From: AWTP1-13 sp963827545
GTDB lineage: Bacteria > Pseudomonadota > Alphaproteobacteria > Rhizobiales > Hyphomicrobiaceae
NCBI GenBank assembly: GCA_963827545.1
Contig: CAWHBI010000049.1
Span: forward strand, 1 to 64,000
Length of the DNA: 64,000 nt
Direction of reading: 5' to 3'
Part shown: positions 38,128-45,905 of the stretch, in pieces
Layout: the number at the start of each line of letters is the position of its first letter
Numbering within the stretch: the first letter of the stretch is position 1
Notes under the pieces: generated by a model
What the model was told of the DNA's origin: nothing
What the model saw: only the letters and a program-made list of their open reading frames with translations
Databases searched by the model: none
Made by a program: the position numbers and the translations under genes

Positions 38128-38568
38128 CTATTCCGTCCGCCGTACTTGCGCGGCCCGACCTGCCTCAATTGCTGCAACGAACCGGTCTCGGACGGTCTTG
38201 AAGAACCCACGCGGCAGAAAGCCGTAGGCGACACTTGCATCGGCATTGCGGCCAACGCGGCGCAGGTCGGGACCAGGCCACTGGAACTCATTCCATTCGG
38301 AGACAACGACCCAAGATCGGTCGCTATCGAGCCGCAGCTGCCTTTTCACGCCAGCTGGAATCTCCACGGCCATGCTCGGATTGTCCGGTTCAGCGTGGGT
38401 GATAGGCAGAACCAGAACACGCGTTGCGCCGTCTTCTGTCGAGATGACCGCCGCCACGATTGCGCAAGGTCGATCCTTCGTGCCCTCCTCGCGGCCTTCG
38501 ACGTGCTCGTCACGCCAGAGGTAGCTGTAACGGATGACGAGCCCCGGCTCCGGCTTGGGAAGGGCCAC
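38128..38568 (-). CDS. PemK/MazF-like growth inhibitor (toxin candidate)
   Basis: 146 residues from GTG 38568. The N-terminal GLVIRYSYLWRDE then KDRPCAIVAAV and VLVLPITHAEPD resembles the PemK/MazF order (GDVV, RPxxVL, PIT), as does the C-terminal helix GFFKTVRDRFVAAIEAG. It starts 11 bp after the Phd-type gene, the standard antitoxin-toxin order. Such toxins cleave mRNA. The family assignment is by pattern only; the enzyme activity is inferred. Confidence 0.6.
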   Translation of the reverse strand: MALPKPEPGLVIRYSYLWRDEHVEGREEGTKDRPCAIVAAVISTEDGATRVLVLPITHAEPDNPSMAVEIPAGVKRQLRLDSDRSWVVVSEWNEFQWPGPDLRRVGRNADASVAYGFLPRGFFKTVRDRFVAAIEAGRAAQVRRTE

Positions 38569-38579
38569 GATGCGCTATT

Positions 38580-38828
38580 TCAACGAACAACACGTCGCGG
38601 GCGCCTGGCCGGCACCTCCGCGTTCCGAACCGCACTCAGCCACTCGTTGGAAAGCTCGCCAGCGCGGCCGACCTTTCGATCCCTGCGCTTCAGCCTGGCG
38701 TATTCCTCCGCCGACACGAGAACGAGATGATCGCGGCCCTGCTTGGTAATCGCAACCGCCTCCTTGAGCGCGGTGTCGCTCAGCTTACCGAAAAAGCGCT
38801 GAAATTCGCTGGCTGTAACCTTGACCAT
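38580..38828 (-). CDS. Phd/YefM-like antitoxin
   Basis: 82 residues from ATG 38828. MVKVTASEFQRFFGKLSDTA followed by EAVAITKQGRDHLVLVSAEE and YARLKRRDR is the Phd/YefM N-terminal DNA-binding fold (V-x-A-S-E-F, I-T-x-x-G-R, L-V-S-x-E-x-Y). The basic C-terminus (PARRPRRVVR) would bind the partner. Upstream toxin gene partner at 38128. The operon is presumably autorepressed. Confidence 0.72.
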   Translation of the reverse strand: MVKVTASEFQRFFGKLSDTALKEAVAITKQGRDHLVLVSAEEYARLKRRDRKVGRAGELSNEWLSAVRNAEVPARRPRRVVR

Positions 38829-38910
38829 TTCCCGACCGCCCCAGGGTTGCCAGGGTTGCAAGTCCGTATTTTACAGAAAACACGGGATAGCCGCAACTAG
38901 GCGTCCTGGC

Positions 38911-39312
38911 TCAGGTCCGCAAGCCTTCGAGCTTCTCGCCGGCGGCGGGTGCGAGGTTCACGGACTCGCCGCAGCCGCAGGCGCCCGTCTGGTTCGGGTT
39001 GGAGAACACGAACTGGGAGGAGAGCTTCTCGGTGCGGTAGTCCATCTCCGTGCCCAGCAGGTACATGACGGCCTTGGGGTCGATCAGGACCTTGGCGCCG
39101 CTCTGCTCCACCACCTCGTCGAACGGCTTCTGCTCGGCCGCCCACTCCATGGTGTACTCCATGCCGGCGCAGCCGCCCTTTTTCACGCCGATGCGCAGGC
39201 TGCCGCCCGCGGCGCCCTTGTCGGCCCCCTTTTCAGCCATGATGGCCTTGATGCGCTCAGCCGCACGCTCGGTGAGCTTCATCACCTGGGGCCTGGGTCG
39301 TGGAGTGCTCAT
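38911..39312 (-). CDS. A-type iron-sulfur carrier (SufA/IscA/ErpA family)
   Basis: 133 residues from ATG 39312. The three Fe-S ligating cysteines are present: Cys in GVKKGGCAGMEY and the pair in TGACGCGES. MKLTERAAERIKAIM is the usual N-terminal helix after a short extension (STPRPRPQV). It delivers Fe-S clusters to apo-enzymes. Isolated from any suf operon here; assignment to SufA rather than ErpA is open. Confidence 0.85.
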   Translation of the reverse strand: MSTPRPRPQVMKLTERAAERIKAIMAEKGADKGAAGGSLRIGVKKGGCAGMEYTMEWAAEQKPFDEVVEQSGAKVLIDPKAVMYLLGTEMDYRTEKLSSQFVFSNPNQTGACGCGESVNLAPAAGEKLEGLRT

Positions 39313-39389
39313 GCAATCGTCTCGAGTTGTAGGCTCACGCTGTCGTGGCCAACCCCAATATAGGTCGTTCGCGGCCGGAAATCGAGGGA

Positions 39390-41018
39390 TCAACGCTTTC
39401 GGAGCCAAACCTGCATCCTGGCCTGTGTCCTGAAATCTCGAATAATTCCAATGGCGGCGTTGCGGCCGGGCAGGCCAGTGACACCGCCGCCGGGGTGCGC
39501 GCCGGACCCGCATAGATAGAGGCTGGCAACAGGCATGCGGTAGGCGGCATGGCCAAGCACGGGCCGCGCGCTGAACAGCTGGTCGAGGCTCATCTGCCCG
39601 TGGAAGATGTCGCCGTCAACGAGGCCGAAGCGGCGCTCCAGGTCGAGCGGAGAGAGCACCTGGCGGGCAATGACGCTGGCCTTGAAGTTGGGGGCGTGCG
39701 CGTTAACCGTCTCGATCACCAGGTCGGCGAACTCATCCTTGGCTTCGTCCCAGCTTCGCCCTTCGGGCAGATGCGGCGCAACGTACTGCACGAACAGGCT
39801 GGCGACGTGCTTGCCGGCAGGCGCGAGCGTGGGGTCGCGTGTGGATGGGATCACCATCTCGATGACGGGCTTCCTCGACCAGCCGTGTGCGCGCGCGTCG
39901 AGGTAAGCGCGCTCCAGATAGTCGACCGTGGGGCCGATGATGATGCCGGAGCCGTGGTGATCCTGCAGGTTCGCGCCGGGGCGGCAGGTGAAGTCGGGCA
40001 GTGCCGAGAGCGCCACGTTCATGCGGAAGGCGCCGGAGCCCGATTTCATGCCGGTGAAGCGCTTTCGCAGGTCCGGCTCGACGGCGCCGTCGGGCAGCAG
40101 ATCGCGGAACAGCAGCTTTGGCGGCACATTGGCAGCGACGGCCCACGCTGATACGCGCTCGCCCGACTGCAAGTGCACGCCAGCAGCCTTGCCGTTCTCG
40201 ACGATCAGGCATGCAGCGGGGGCATCCGTGCGAATGACGGCTCCGCGCGCCTCGGCCGCCCGCGCCATCGCTTGGGTTATGGCACCCATGCCACCGATGG
40301 CATGGCCCCAGACACCGGCTTGGCCGTTCACCTCGCCGAAGGCGTAGTGAAGCAGGAGGTAGGCGGTGCCGGGCGAAAAAGGGCTGGCATAGGCGCCGAC
40401 GATGCCATCGAACGCCAGCGCGCCCTTCACCACCTCGCTCTCGAACCACTGCGCCAGGTAGTGGGCGGCGCTCTTGGTGAAGAGATCGAGCAGCAGCCGC
40501 TTGTCCTCGAGCGACAGCCCGATGAGGCGCCTGCCGAGACTTGCCCATCTGACGAGCTCCAGGATGCCGCCGCCGGCGTTGGGCGGCGCCGCGAGCGCCA
40601 GGCCGCGCAGGAACGAGGCCGCGCGCGCTAGCGCGGCATCGTAGGCCGGCAGCCGCTCCGCATCCTTCGCGGAGAACTGCGCCACCGCGCGCTGCCGGTT
40701 GGCGAGCCCGTAGGGCATCAACAGGTAGCGCTGCTCGTCCACGGGCCAGAAGTTGGCAGCCGTCCGCTCGACGATGGTGAGGCCATGGCCGCCGAGATCG
40801 AGGTCGCCGATGACGGTTGGGCTGAGCAGGCTCACCGTATAGGCGGCGACGGAGTTGCGGAAGCCCGGGTGAAATTCCTCCGTCACCGCCGCGCCGCCGA
40901 CCACGGCATTCTTCTCCAGCACGACGACGCGCAGTCCGGCGCCTGCGAGGTAGGCAGCGCAGGTCAAGCCGTTGTGGCCGGCGCCGATGATCGCGACATC
41001 GTACTGGTCGTGGCTCAT
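39390..41018 (-). CDS. Phytoene desaturase-like FAD-dependent oxidoreductase
   Basis: 542 residues from ATG 41018. The FAD dinucleotide motif is GAGHNG near residues 11-16 (YDVAIIGAGHNGLTCAAYLA), followed by VVVLEKNAVVGGAAVTEEF, the typical phytoene dehydrogenase/retinol isomerase-like pattern. The C-terminal FAD-binding segment is LYLCGSGAHPGGGVTGLPG and NAAIGII. Close to the PYROXD2-like group common in alphaproteobacteria, with unknown substrate. No carotenoid genes are adjacent, so pigment synthesis is not implied. A family 1 repeat lies upstream. Confidence 0.85.
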   Translation of the reverse strand: MSHDQYDVAIIGAGHNGLTCAAYLAGAGLRVVVLEKNAVVGGAAVTEEFHPGFRNSVAAYTVSLLSPTVIGDLDLGGHGLTIVERTAANFWPVDEQRYLLMPYGLANRQRAVAQFSAKDAERLPAYDAALARAASFLRGLALAAPPNAGGGILELVRWASLGRRLIGLSLEDKRLLLDLFTKSAAHYLAQWFESEVVKGALAFDGIVGAYASPFSPGTAYLLLHYAFGEVNGQAGVWGHAIGGMGAITQAMARAAEARGAVIRTDAPAACLIVENGKAAGVHLQSGERVSAWAVAANVPPKLLFRDLLPDGAVEPDLRKRFTGMKSGSGAFRMNVALSALPDFTCRPGANLQDHHGSGIIIGPTVDYLERAYLDARAHGWSRKPVIEMVIPSTRDPTLAPAGKHVASLFVQYVAPHLPEGRSWDEAKDEFADLVIETVNAHAPNFKASVIARQVLSPLDLERRFGLVDGDIFHGQMSLDQLFSARPVLGHAAYRMPVASLYLCGSGAHPGGGVTGLPGRNAAIGIIRDFRTQARMQVWLRKR

Positions 41019-41104
41019 GGTGCAGCAATCGAACGAAAAGACGCCGCAGGGCAATCCTCTCCGCAATATGTAAGCATGCGTTGAACGATCGCGCGCGTGA
41101 ATGC

Positions 41105-41255
41105 TAAGAGCAGGATCGCTTCGGATTGAATCACTTTGCCTCAACTGCAACGTGGCGGCCGAAGCGTGAATCCTGCTCTATTCATGGACTTGAGAGCAAG
41201 ATTCACGTTCCATGATCGAAGCCAAGCGCTTCGATCAGAAACGATCTTGCTCTAG
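41105..41255 (+). repeat. Palindromic intergenic repeat family 1, copy D (full length)
   Basis: About 150 bp with termini AGAGCAGGATCG and CGATCTTGCTCT, nearly identical to copy B. Left hairpin AGAGCAGGATCGCTTCGG / CCGAAGCGTGAATCCTGCTC; right hairpin AGAGCAAGAT / ATCTTGCTCT around GATCGAAG / CTTCGATC. It lies between divergent genes (39390-41018 and 41287), so it probably overlaps their promoter space. Confidence 0.9.
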
Positions 41256-41286
41256 GACGCGTGAGCCAACTTCAGCGCCGGAGACG

Positions 41287-42264
41287 ATGATGGCCAAACC
41301 CGCCTTGCTGATGACCGGTCCGATGATGCCGCTGATAATGAATGGCTGCGACAGCGCCTTTGCGGTGCATCGACTCTGGGAGGCGGACGATCGCGAGGCC
41401 TTGCTCGGCAAGGTTGCCCCGGAGATCAAGGCCATCTGCACCGGCGGCCACACGGGCGTAAAGACCGACGACGCGCTGATGGGCCGCTTCCCAAATCTCA
41501 AGATCGTGGGCAACTTCGGGGTGGGCTACGACTCGGTCGATGCCAAGGCGGCGGCAAAGCGTGGCATCGTCGTCACCAACACGCCGGAGGTGCTGACCGA
41601 GGAGGTGGCGGACACCACGCTGGGGCTGCTGCTTTCCACCGTGCGCGAGCTCTACAAAGCCGAGAAGTGGCTGCGCGATGGCCTCTGGGCGAAGGAGGGC
41701 GACTACCGGCTCACTCCGGCCTCGCTGAGGGACCGCTCGGTGGGCATCATCGGCCTCGGCCGCATCGGCAAGGCGATCGCGCGGCGGCTCGACGCCTTCG
41801 GGCTGCCGGTCAGCTATTTCGGCCGCAACCAGCAAACCGATGTCAGCTACAAATACTATGGTGATCTCGTTGCCATGGCGCGTGACGTCGACACCCTGAT
41901 CGTGGTGACGCCGGGAGGCCCGGGGACGCAGAATCTCATCAACGCGGCGGCGCTCGGGGCGCTCGGCTCGCGCGGCATCCTCATCAATGTCTCGCGCGGC
42001 TCGGTGGTGGACGAGGCGGCGCTGATCGCAGCCTTGAGGAAACGCACCATCCTGGCTGCCGGCCTCGACGTGTTCCAGAACGAGCCCAAGCTCAACCCGG
42101 CGTTCCTCGAATTGGACAACGTCACCCTGTTCCCGCACGTGGGCTCGGCCTCGGTGCACACGCGCGATGCCATGGGTCAGCTGGTGGTGGACAACCTCGT
42201 GGCCTTCACTCAAGGGAAGCCGCCCAAGACACCGGTGCCGGAGACGCCGTTCAAAGGCTGGTGA
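41287..42264 (+). CDS. D-2-hydroxyacid dehydrogenase, NAD(P)-dependent
   Basis: 325 residues (start ATG 41287 or 41290, GGAGA ahead). The D-2-hydroxyacid dehydrogenase fold shows VGNFGVGYDSVD, the Rossmann motif GIIGLGRIGKAIARRL (GxGxxG), then NVSRGSVVDEAAL with the substrate arginine, and HVGSAS with the catalytic histidine; the Glu is in DVFQNEP. It probably reduces glyoxylate/hydroxypyruvate or a similar 2-ketoacid. It overlaps the next gene by four bases (GTGA), so an operon is very likely. Confidence 0.88.
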   Translation: MMAKPALLMTGPMMPLIMNGCDSAFAVHRLWEADDREALLGKVAPEIKAICTGGHTGVKTDDALMGRFPNLKIVGNFGVGYDSVDAKAAAKRGIVVTNTPEVLTEEVADTTLGLLLSTVRELYKAEKWLRDGLWAKEGDYRLTPASLRDRSVGIIGLGRIGKAIARRLDAFGLPVSYFGRNQQTDVSYKYYGDLVAMARDVDTLIVVTPGGPGTQNLINAAALGALGSRGILINVSRGSVVDEAALIAALRKRTILAAGLDVFQNEPKLNPAFLELDNVTLFPHVGSASVHTRDAMGQLVVDNLVAFTQGKPPKTPVPETPFKGW

Positions 42265-43442
42265 GGAAGATGCTGGCATCGCAGCGCGCGCTGTTCGACA
42301 TTCCGCGGGAGGTCTGCTTTCTCAACGCGTCGTCCTGGAGCCCGCTGCCACTGGCGGCGCAGGAGGCGGGCCGCGTCGGCGTTGCCCGCAAGGGCCGCCC
42401 ATGGCTGATCGACCAGGCGTTCGCTGCCGGGCAGTACGAGCGCGCGCGCAAGGCAGCGGCGCGCCTGATCAACGCGGATGCCGATGACATCGCGCTCATT
42501 TCGTCGGTGGGCTACGGCGTCGCCACGGCGGCGAAGGTGCTGACCGTTGCGGCTGGCTCCCGTGTGCTGGTGCTTGCAGACGACCACTCGTCCCCGGTGC
42601 TGGAGTGGATGGCCCGCGCCGATGCGCAGGGCTTCACCGTCGAGGCAGTGCAGAGGCCCGGCAACGGCGACTGGACGGAAGCCCTGGCCGAGGCCATCGC
42701 GCGGCCCGGCGCGGCGCCGATTGCGCTGGCGTCGATCTCCTCGGTGCACTGGTCGGACGGCGGCATCGTCGATCTCGGGCAGATCGCGGCTGCGCTGCGG
42801 TCACGCGGCGCCGCGTTGCTGATCGACGCTACCCAGAGCGCTGGGGTGCTGCCGATGGACGTGCGCGCGCTCGATCCGGACTTCGTGGTGTTCCCGACCT
42901 ACAAGTGGCTGGTGGGGCCCTACGGGCGGGCCTTCCTGTATGTCGCCAGACGCCGCCAGGCCGGCATTCCGCTCGAGCAGACAAGCTACGGCCGCCGCGC
43001 GGTGCGCGCCGAGCAGCTCACATACTTCGCCGACACGCGCTACGTTGATGGAGCACGGCGCTTCGACATGGGCGAGCGCGACCATTTCGTGTCGCTGGAG
43101 ATGGCTTCCATCGGCATGGAGATGATGGCGGCCTGGGGCAGCGGGCCGGTCATTGCACGGCTGGCAACGCTCACCGCGCGCATCGCCGACGGCCTGCGCG
43201 ATACCGATGTCGGCATCCCGGAGACGCGCGTGCGGGCGCCGCATATCCTGAGCCTCAGTTTCACCCAAGGCCCCGCGAACCCGCTGGTGGAGCGGTTGGC
43301 CGCGCAGAGCATCTATGTGGCGCCCCGCCTCGGCCGGATGCGCATCAGCCCACACGTCTACAACGACGAGGACGACATCGACCGCTTCGTTGCGGCCCTG
43401 CGCGGCCTGCAATCGCAAGCGCGCCGCAGCTCAGCGGCTTGA
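42261..43442 (+). CDS. Class V aminotransferase-fold PLP enzyme
   Basis: 393 residues starting GTG 42261, or ATG 42270. Class V features are VCFLNASSWSPLPLAAQEA, SSVGYGVATAAKVL (phosphate cup), SSVHWSDGG, LLIDATQSAGVLPMDV and the PLP lysine in VFPTYKWLVGPYGRAFLYV. Similar to kynureninase/cysteine desulfurase-like aminotransferases of unknown substrate. It sits between a 2-hydroxyacid dehydrogenase and a luciferase-like flavoenzyme, all overlapping, so a shared catabolic step is plausible but not proved. Confidence 0.83.
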   Translation: MRKMLASQRALFDIPREVCFLNASSWSPLPLAAQEAGRVGVARKGRPWLIDQAFAAGQYERARKAAARLINADADDIALISSVGYGVATAAKVLTVAAGSRVLVLADDHSSPVLEWMARADAQGFTVEAVQRPGNGDWTEALAEAIARPGAAPIALASISSVHWSDGGIVDLGQIAAALRSRGAALLIDATQSAGVLPMDVRALDPDFVVFPTYKWLVGPYGRAFLYVARRRQAGIPLEQTSYGRRAVRAEQLTYFADTRYVDGARRFDMGERDHFVSLEMASIGMEMMAAWGSGPVIARLATLTARIADGLRDTDVGIPETRVRAPHILSLSFTQGPANPLVERLAAQSIYVAPRLGRMRISPHVYNDEDDIDRFVAALRGLQSQARRSSAA

Positions 43443-44485
43443 CCCGCCCAACCCGAGCGAGGAGGAAAACCGACCTGCGCCTTTCCGTTCTCGATCAATC
43501 GGTCGCCATCGCCGGCCGGCCGCAGGGTCAGTCCATTCGCGACACCATCGCGCTGGCTCAGCACTGCGAGGCGCTGGGCTACGAGCGCTTCTGGGTTTCG
43601 GAGCATCACAGCCACGCCACCATCGTGGGCACGGCGCCGGAGATCCTGATCGCGGCCATCGCGTCCGTGACCACTCGCATCCGGGTGGGAAGCGCGGGCG
43701 TGATGCTGCCGCATTATTCGCCGTTCAAGGTGGCGGAGCAGTTCCGCGTGCTCGACGCCATTGCGCCGGGGCGCATCGACCTCGGGCTCGGCCGCGCGCC
43801 GGGGTCGGACGGGCGCACCGCCTTCGCCCTCAATCCCCTCGCCAACGAGCGCCCCGCACAGTTCCCCGGCGACGTGCGCGACCTGATGGCGTGGGTGACG
43901 GGCTCGCCGCTGCCCGAGGGGCATCCGTTCAGGGCCGTGCAAGCCTACCCGCAGGGGGATACGTCGCCCGAGGTTTGGATGCTGGGCAGCTCGGACTACG
44001 GCGCGCAGGTGGCCGCGCACTTCGGGCTGCCTTATGCGTTCGCGTGGTTCTTCACCGAGGGCGTGGGCGCCGCGCAGGCTCTCGACATCTACCGCAAGCT
44101 GTACAAGCCGAGCCCGCGCCATCCCTCGCCGCACACGGCGCTGTGCGTGTGGGCGCTCGCGGCACAGACGGAGGAGGAGGCGCAGTTCCACTTCAGCTCG
44201 CGTGCGCGGTACCGACTGCTGCGCGACCGCGGCATCTTCGCCCCGCTGGAGCCACCTGACGCTGCGCTGGCGCATGCCTACACCGATGCCGAGGCCGCCC
44301 GCATCGCCGAGCTGCGCAAGACCGCATTCGTGGGGACCGGCGCGCAGGTTGCGGCTCGCATCGCCGAACTGGCCAAGCAGCTCGACGTGCAGGAGATGGC
44401 CGTCGTCACCTGGGCCTGCGATGAGGTGGCACGGCGGGAGAGCTATCTGTTGCTGGCGGAGGCGGTGGGACTGGGGGGCGGGTAA
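43439..44485 (+). CDS. LLM class flavin-dependent oxidoreductase
   Basis: 348 residues from TTG 43439, overlapping the previous stop. Opening RLSVLDQSVAIAGRPQGQSI, then FWVSEHHSHATIVGTAPEIL and RIRVGSAGVMLPHYSPFKVA identify the MsnO8-like bacterial luciferase family; VWMLGSSDYGAQVAAHFGLP follows. Members use reduced FMN for monooxygenation or act as F420-type reductases. Substrate unknown. Third gene of the 41287-44485 operon. Confidence 0.87.
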   Translation: MTRPTRARRKTDLRLSVLDQSVAIAGRPQGQSIRDTIALAQHCEALGYERFWVSEHHSHATIVGTAPEILIAAIASVTTRIRVGSAGVMLPHYSPFKVAEQFRVLDAIAPGRIDLGLGRAPGSDGRTAFALNPLANERPAQFPGDVRDLMAWVTGSPLPEGHPFRAVQAYPQGDTSPEVWMLGSSDYGAQVAAHFGLPYAFAWFFTEGVGAAQALDIYRKLYKPSPRHPSPHTALCVWALAAQTEEEAQFHFSSRARYRLLRDRGIFAPLEPPDAALAHAYTDAEAARIAELRKTAFVGTGAQVAARIAELAKQLDVQEMAVVTWACDEVARRESYLLLAEAVGLGGG

Positions 44486-44568
44486 CGTTGCCGACCAAAC
44501 TAGTGCCAGTGAGCCATGCAGCGATCAGGGCCCTTCAAGGAACTTCAGGACGATGCTATTGCTTGATC

Positions 44569-44763
44569 ATGGCAAAGACAAAACACAGAGCAAAGACATT
44601 TCGCTCGGCCAAGACGGGCAAGTACGCAACCCGGGTCAAGGGTGGCAAGCTGGCTCACGTGACGATCGCGCGTCCACGAACCGGCCCGGAGAACGTCGAT
44701 CTCAAGGCCGTCCGCAAAGCCCTTCGGGCATACTTCCGGACACATCCCCAAGCACTTGAGTGA
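44569..44763 (+). CDS. Small basic protein, first gene of a two-gene module
   Basis: 64 residues from ATG 44569. Strongly basic N-terminal half (MAKTKHRAKTFRSAKTGKYA) and a helical C-terminal half (VDLKAVRKALRAYFRTHPQ). It looks like a nucleic-acid-binding or antitoxin-type protein. Its stop overlaps the start of the next gene by eight bases, so the two are translated together. The family is not recognised. The start is uncertain: the frame is open upstream to 44488. Confidence 0.5.
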   Translation: MAKTKHRAKTFRSAKTGKYATRVKGGKLAHVTIARPRTGPENVDLKAVRKALRAYFRTHPQALE

Positions 44764-45394
44764 AACCAACCGGAACGTCTTCATCAACTGCCCCTTCGAC
44801 AAGGACTTCGCGCCTTGCTTCGAAGCGCTGGTATTCACGATTACCGCATGCGGGTACGTGGCCCGCTGCGCCCTGGAAGACCGCGACGGGGCCAAGATCC
44901 GGTTTGTGAAGCTGGCGAAGCTGATCAGCGAATGCCGCTACACAATTCATGATCTTTCCCGAGTCGAGCTGAACATCAACGATCTGCCAAGATTCAACAT
45001 GCCCTTTGAGCTTGGACTGGTCTTTGGAGCGAAGCATTTCGGGACCAAGGCGCAGCGCGAAAAGAGCGCGCTGATCATGGTGCGGAAGCAGTTCGTCTTG
45101 TCCGAGTACCTATCCGACCTCGCAGGCAGCGACCCTGATGCGCACGCTGACGAGCCCCGCGAGATCGTAAGGATCGTAAGTCGGTATCTTCATCGAACGC
45201 CGGACGGCAGATCGTTGCCAGGCGGACCACAATGGCTTTTTGACAAGTTCACACTCTTCCGAACCGAGGGGCTCTCTGCGAGCGCAGCCGCTGTCAACCG
45301 GACGCTCGAAGAGTGCGATCCAATCGATGATTTCTTGATCTACCGAAGCTTCGCAATCGAGTTTTTGGCGCGGCTGAAGCAAGCTGGAGGATAG
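44756..45394 (+). CDS. TIR-like/nucleotide-binding-fold protein of unknown function (defence-effector candidate)
   Basis: 212 residues, start TTG 44756 inside the upstream gene; no ATG is available. The N-terminus NVFINCPFDKDFAPCFEALV, then ARCALEDRDGAKIRFVKLAK, CRYTIHDLSRVELN and PRFNMPFELGLVFGAKHFG resemble a Rossmann/TIR-like family seen sporadically in bacteria as lone 'nucleotide-binding protein'. The E-L-G motif (FELG) and hydrophobic strands suit a TIR or deoxyribosyltransferase-like fold. The first 60 bases are 53% GC against higher values around, so transfer is likely. Role in defence is inference. Confidence 0.6.
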   Translation: MSETNRNVFINCPFDKDFAPCFEALVFTITACGYVARCALEDRDGAKIRFVKLAKLISECRYTIHDLSRVELNINDLPRFNMPFELGLVFGAKHFGTKAQREKSALIMVRKQFVLSEYLSDLAGSDPDAHADEPREIVRIVSRYLHRTPDGRSLPGGPQWLFDKFTLFRTEGLSASAAAVNRTLEECDPIDDFLIYRSFAIEFLARLKQAGG

Positions 45395-45472
45395 CCGAGG
45401 CCGACGAGGCTGGTCACAGGTAGCGGCAGAAAGTGGCTAGCCCAAGCGGGGACACAGACCTCGCAGCGCCCG

Positions 45473-45736
45473 TCAACCCCAGGTGCAGCGCATCTCCTGG
45501 CAGACGCGGCGGCCGGCATCCATGCGGCAGGGGGCGCGCATGAAGCGGCACACGCGGCAGCTGTAGCTCGACAGGCAGCCACGGTAGATGCCTCCCGACG
45601 TGAAGCGGCAGGTGCGGATGGTCTGGCAGTCCTTGTTGAGGTCGAGGCCTGCAGGCTGGGCAACGGCTGCAGGTGCCGTCAGCCCCATCAGGCCGCAGGC
45701 CAGCAGCGCAAACAGCCACGTGCGCACGGTTCGCAT
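45473..45736 (-). CDS. Small secreted protein with eight cysteines
   Basis: 87 residues from ATG 45736. Signal peptide LFALLACGLMGLTAPAAVAQ ends about residue 28. The mature part has eight cysteines spaced C-x5-C-x10-C-x5-C-x2-C-x6-C-x8-C-x3-C, suggesting a disulphide-tight periplasmic protein. No family assigned. A longer frame to 45937 has no ribosome site. It lies between the TIR-like gene and ilvE. Confidence 0.6.
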   Translation of the reverse strand: MRTVRTWLFALLACGLMGLTAPAAVAQPAGLDLNKDCQTIRTCRFTSGGIYRGCLSSYSCRVCRFMRAPCRMDAGRRVCQEMRCTWG

Positions 45737-45905
45737 CGCCGTAGCCCCAGGACGCAGTTTTCCCGTGTCCACTGTTGGCCAAAGTCGCATGCCCTGCAAC
45801 GTTTGCCGGGCCAAATGGTTGAGGCGGATGGGGAGCTGTGCCCAAATGGCAACGCCAGTGGAGGCGTCAAGTGGGGGCGCAGGCGGGCTCGGGGCTGGGC
45901 TGCTC

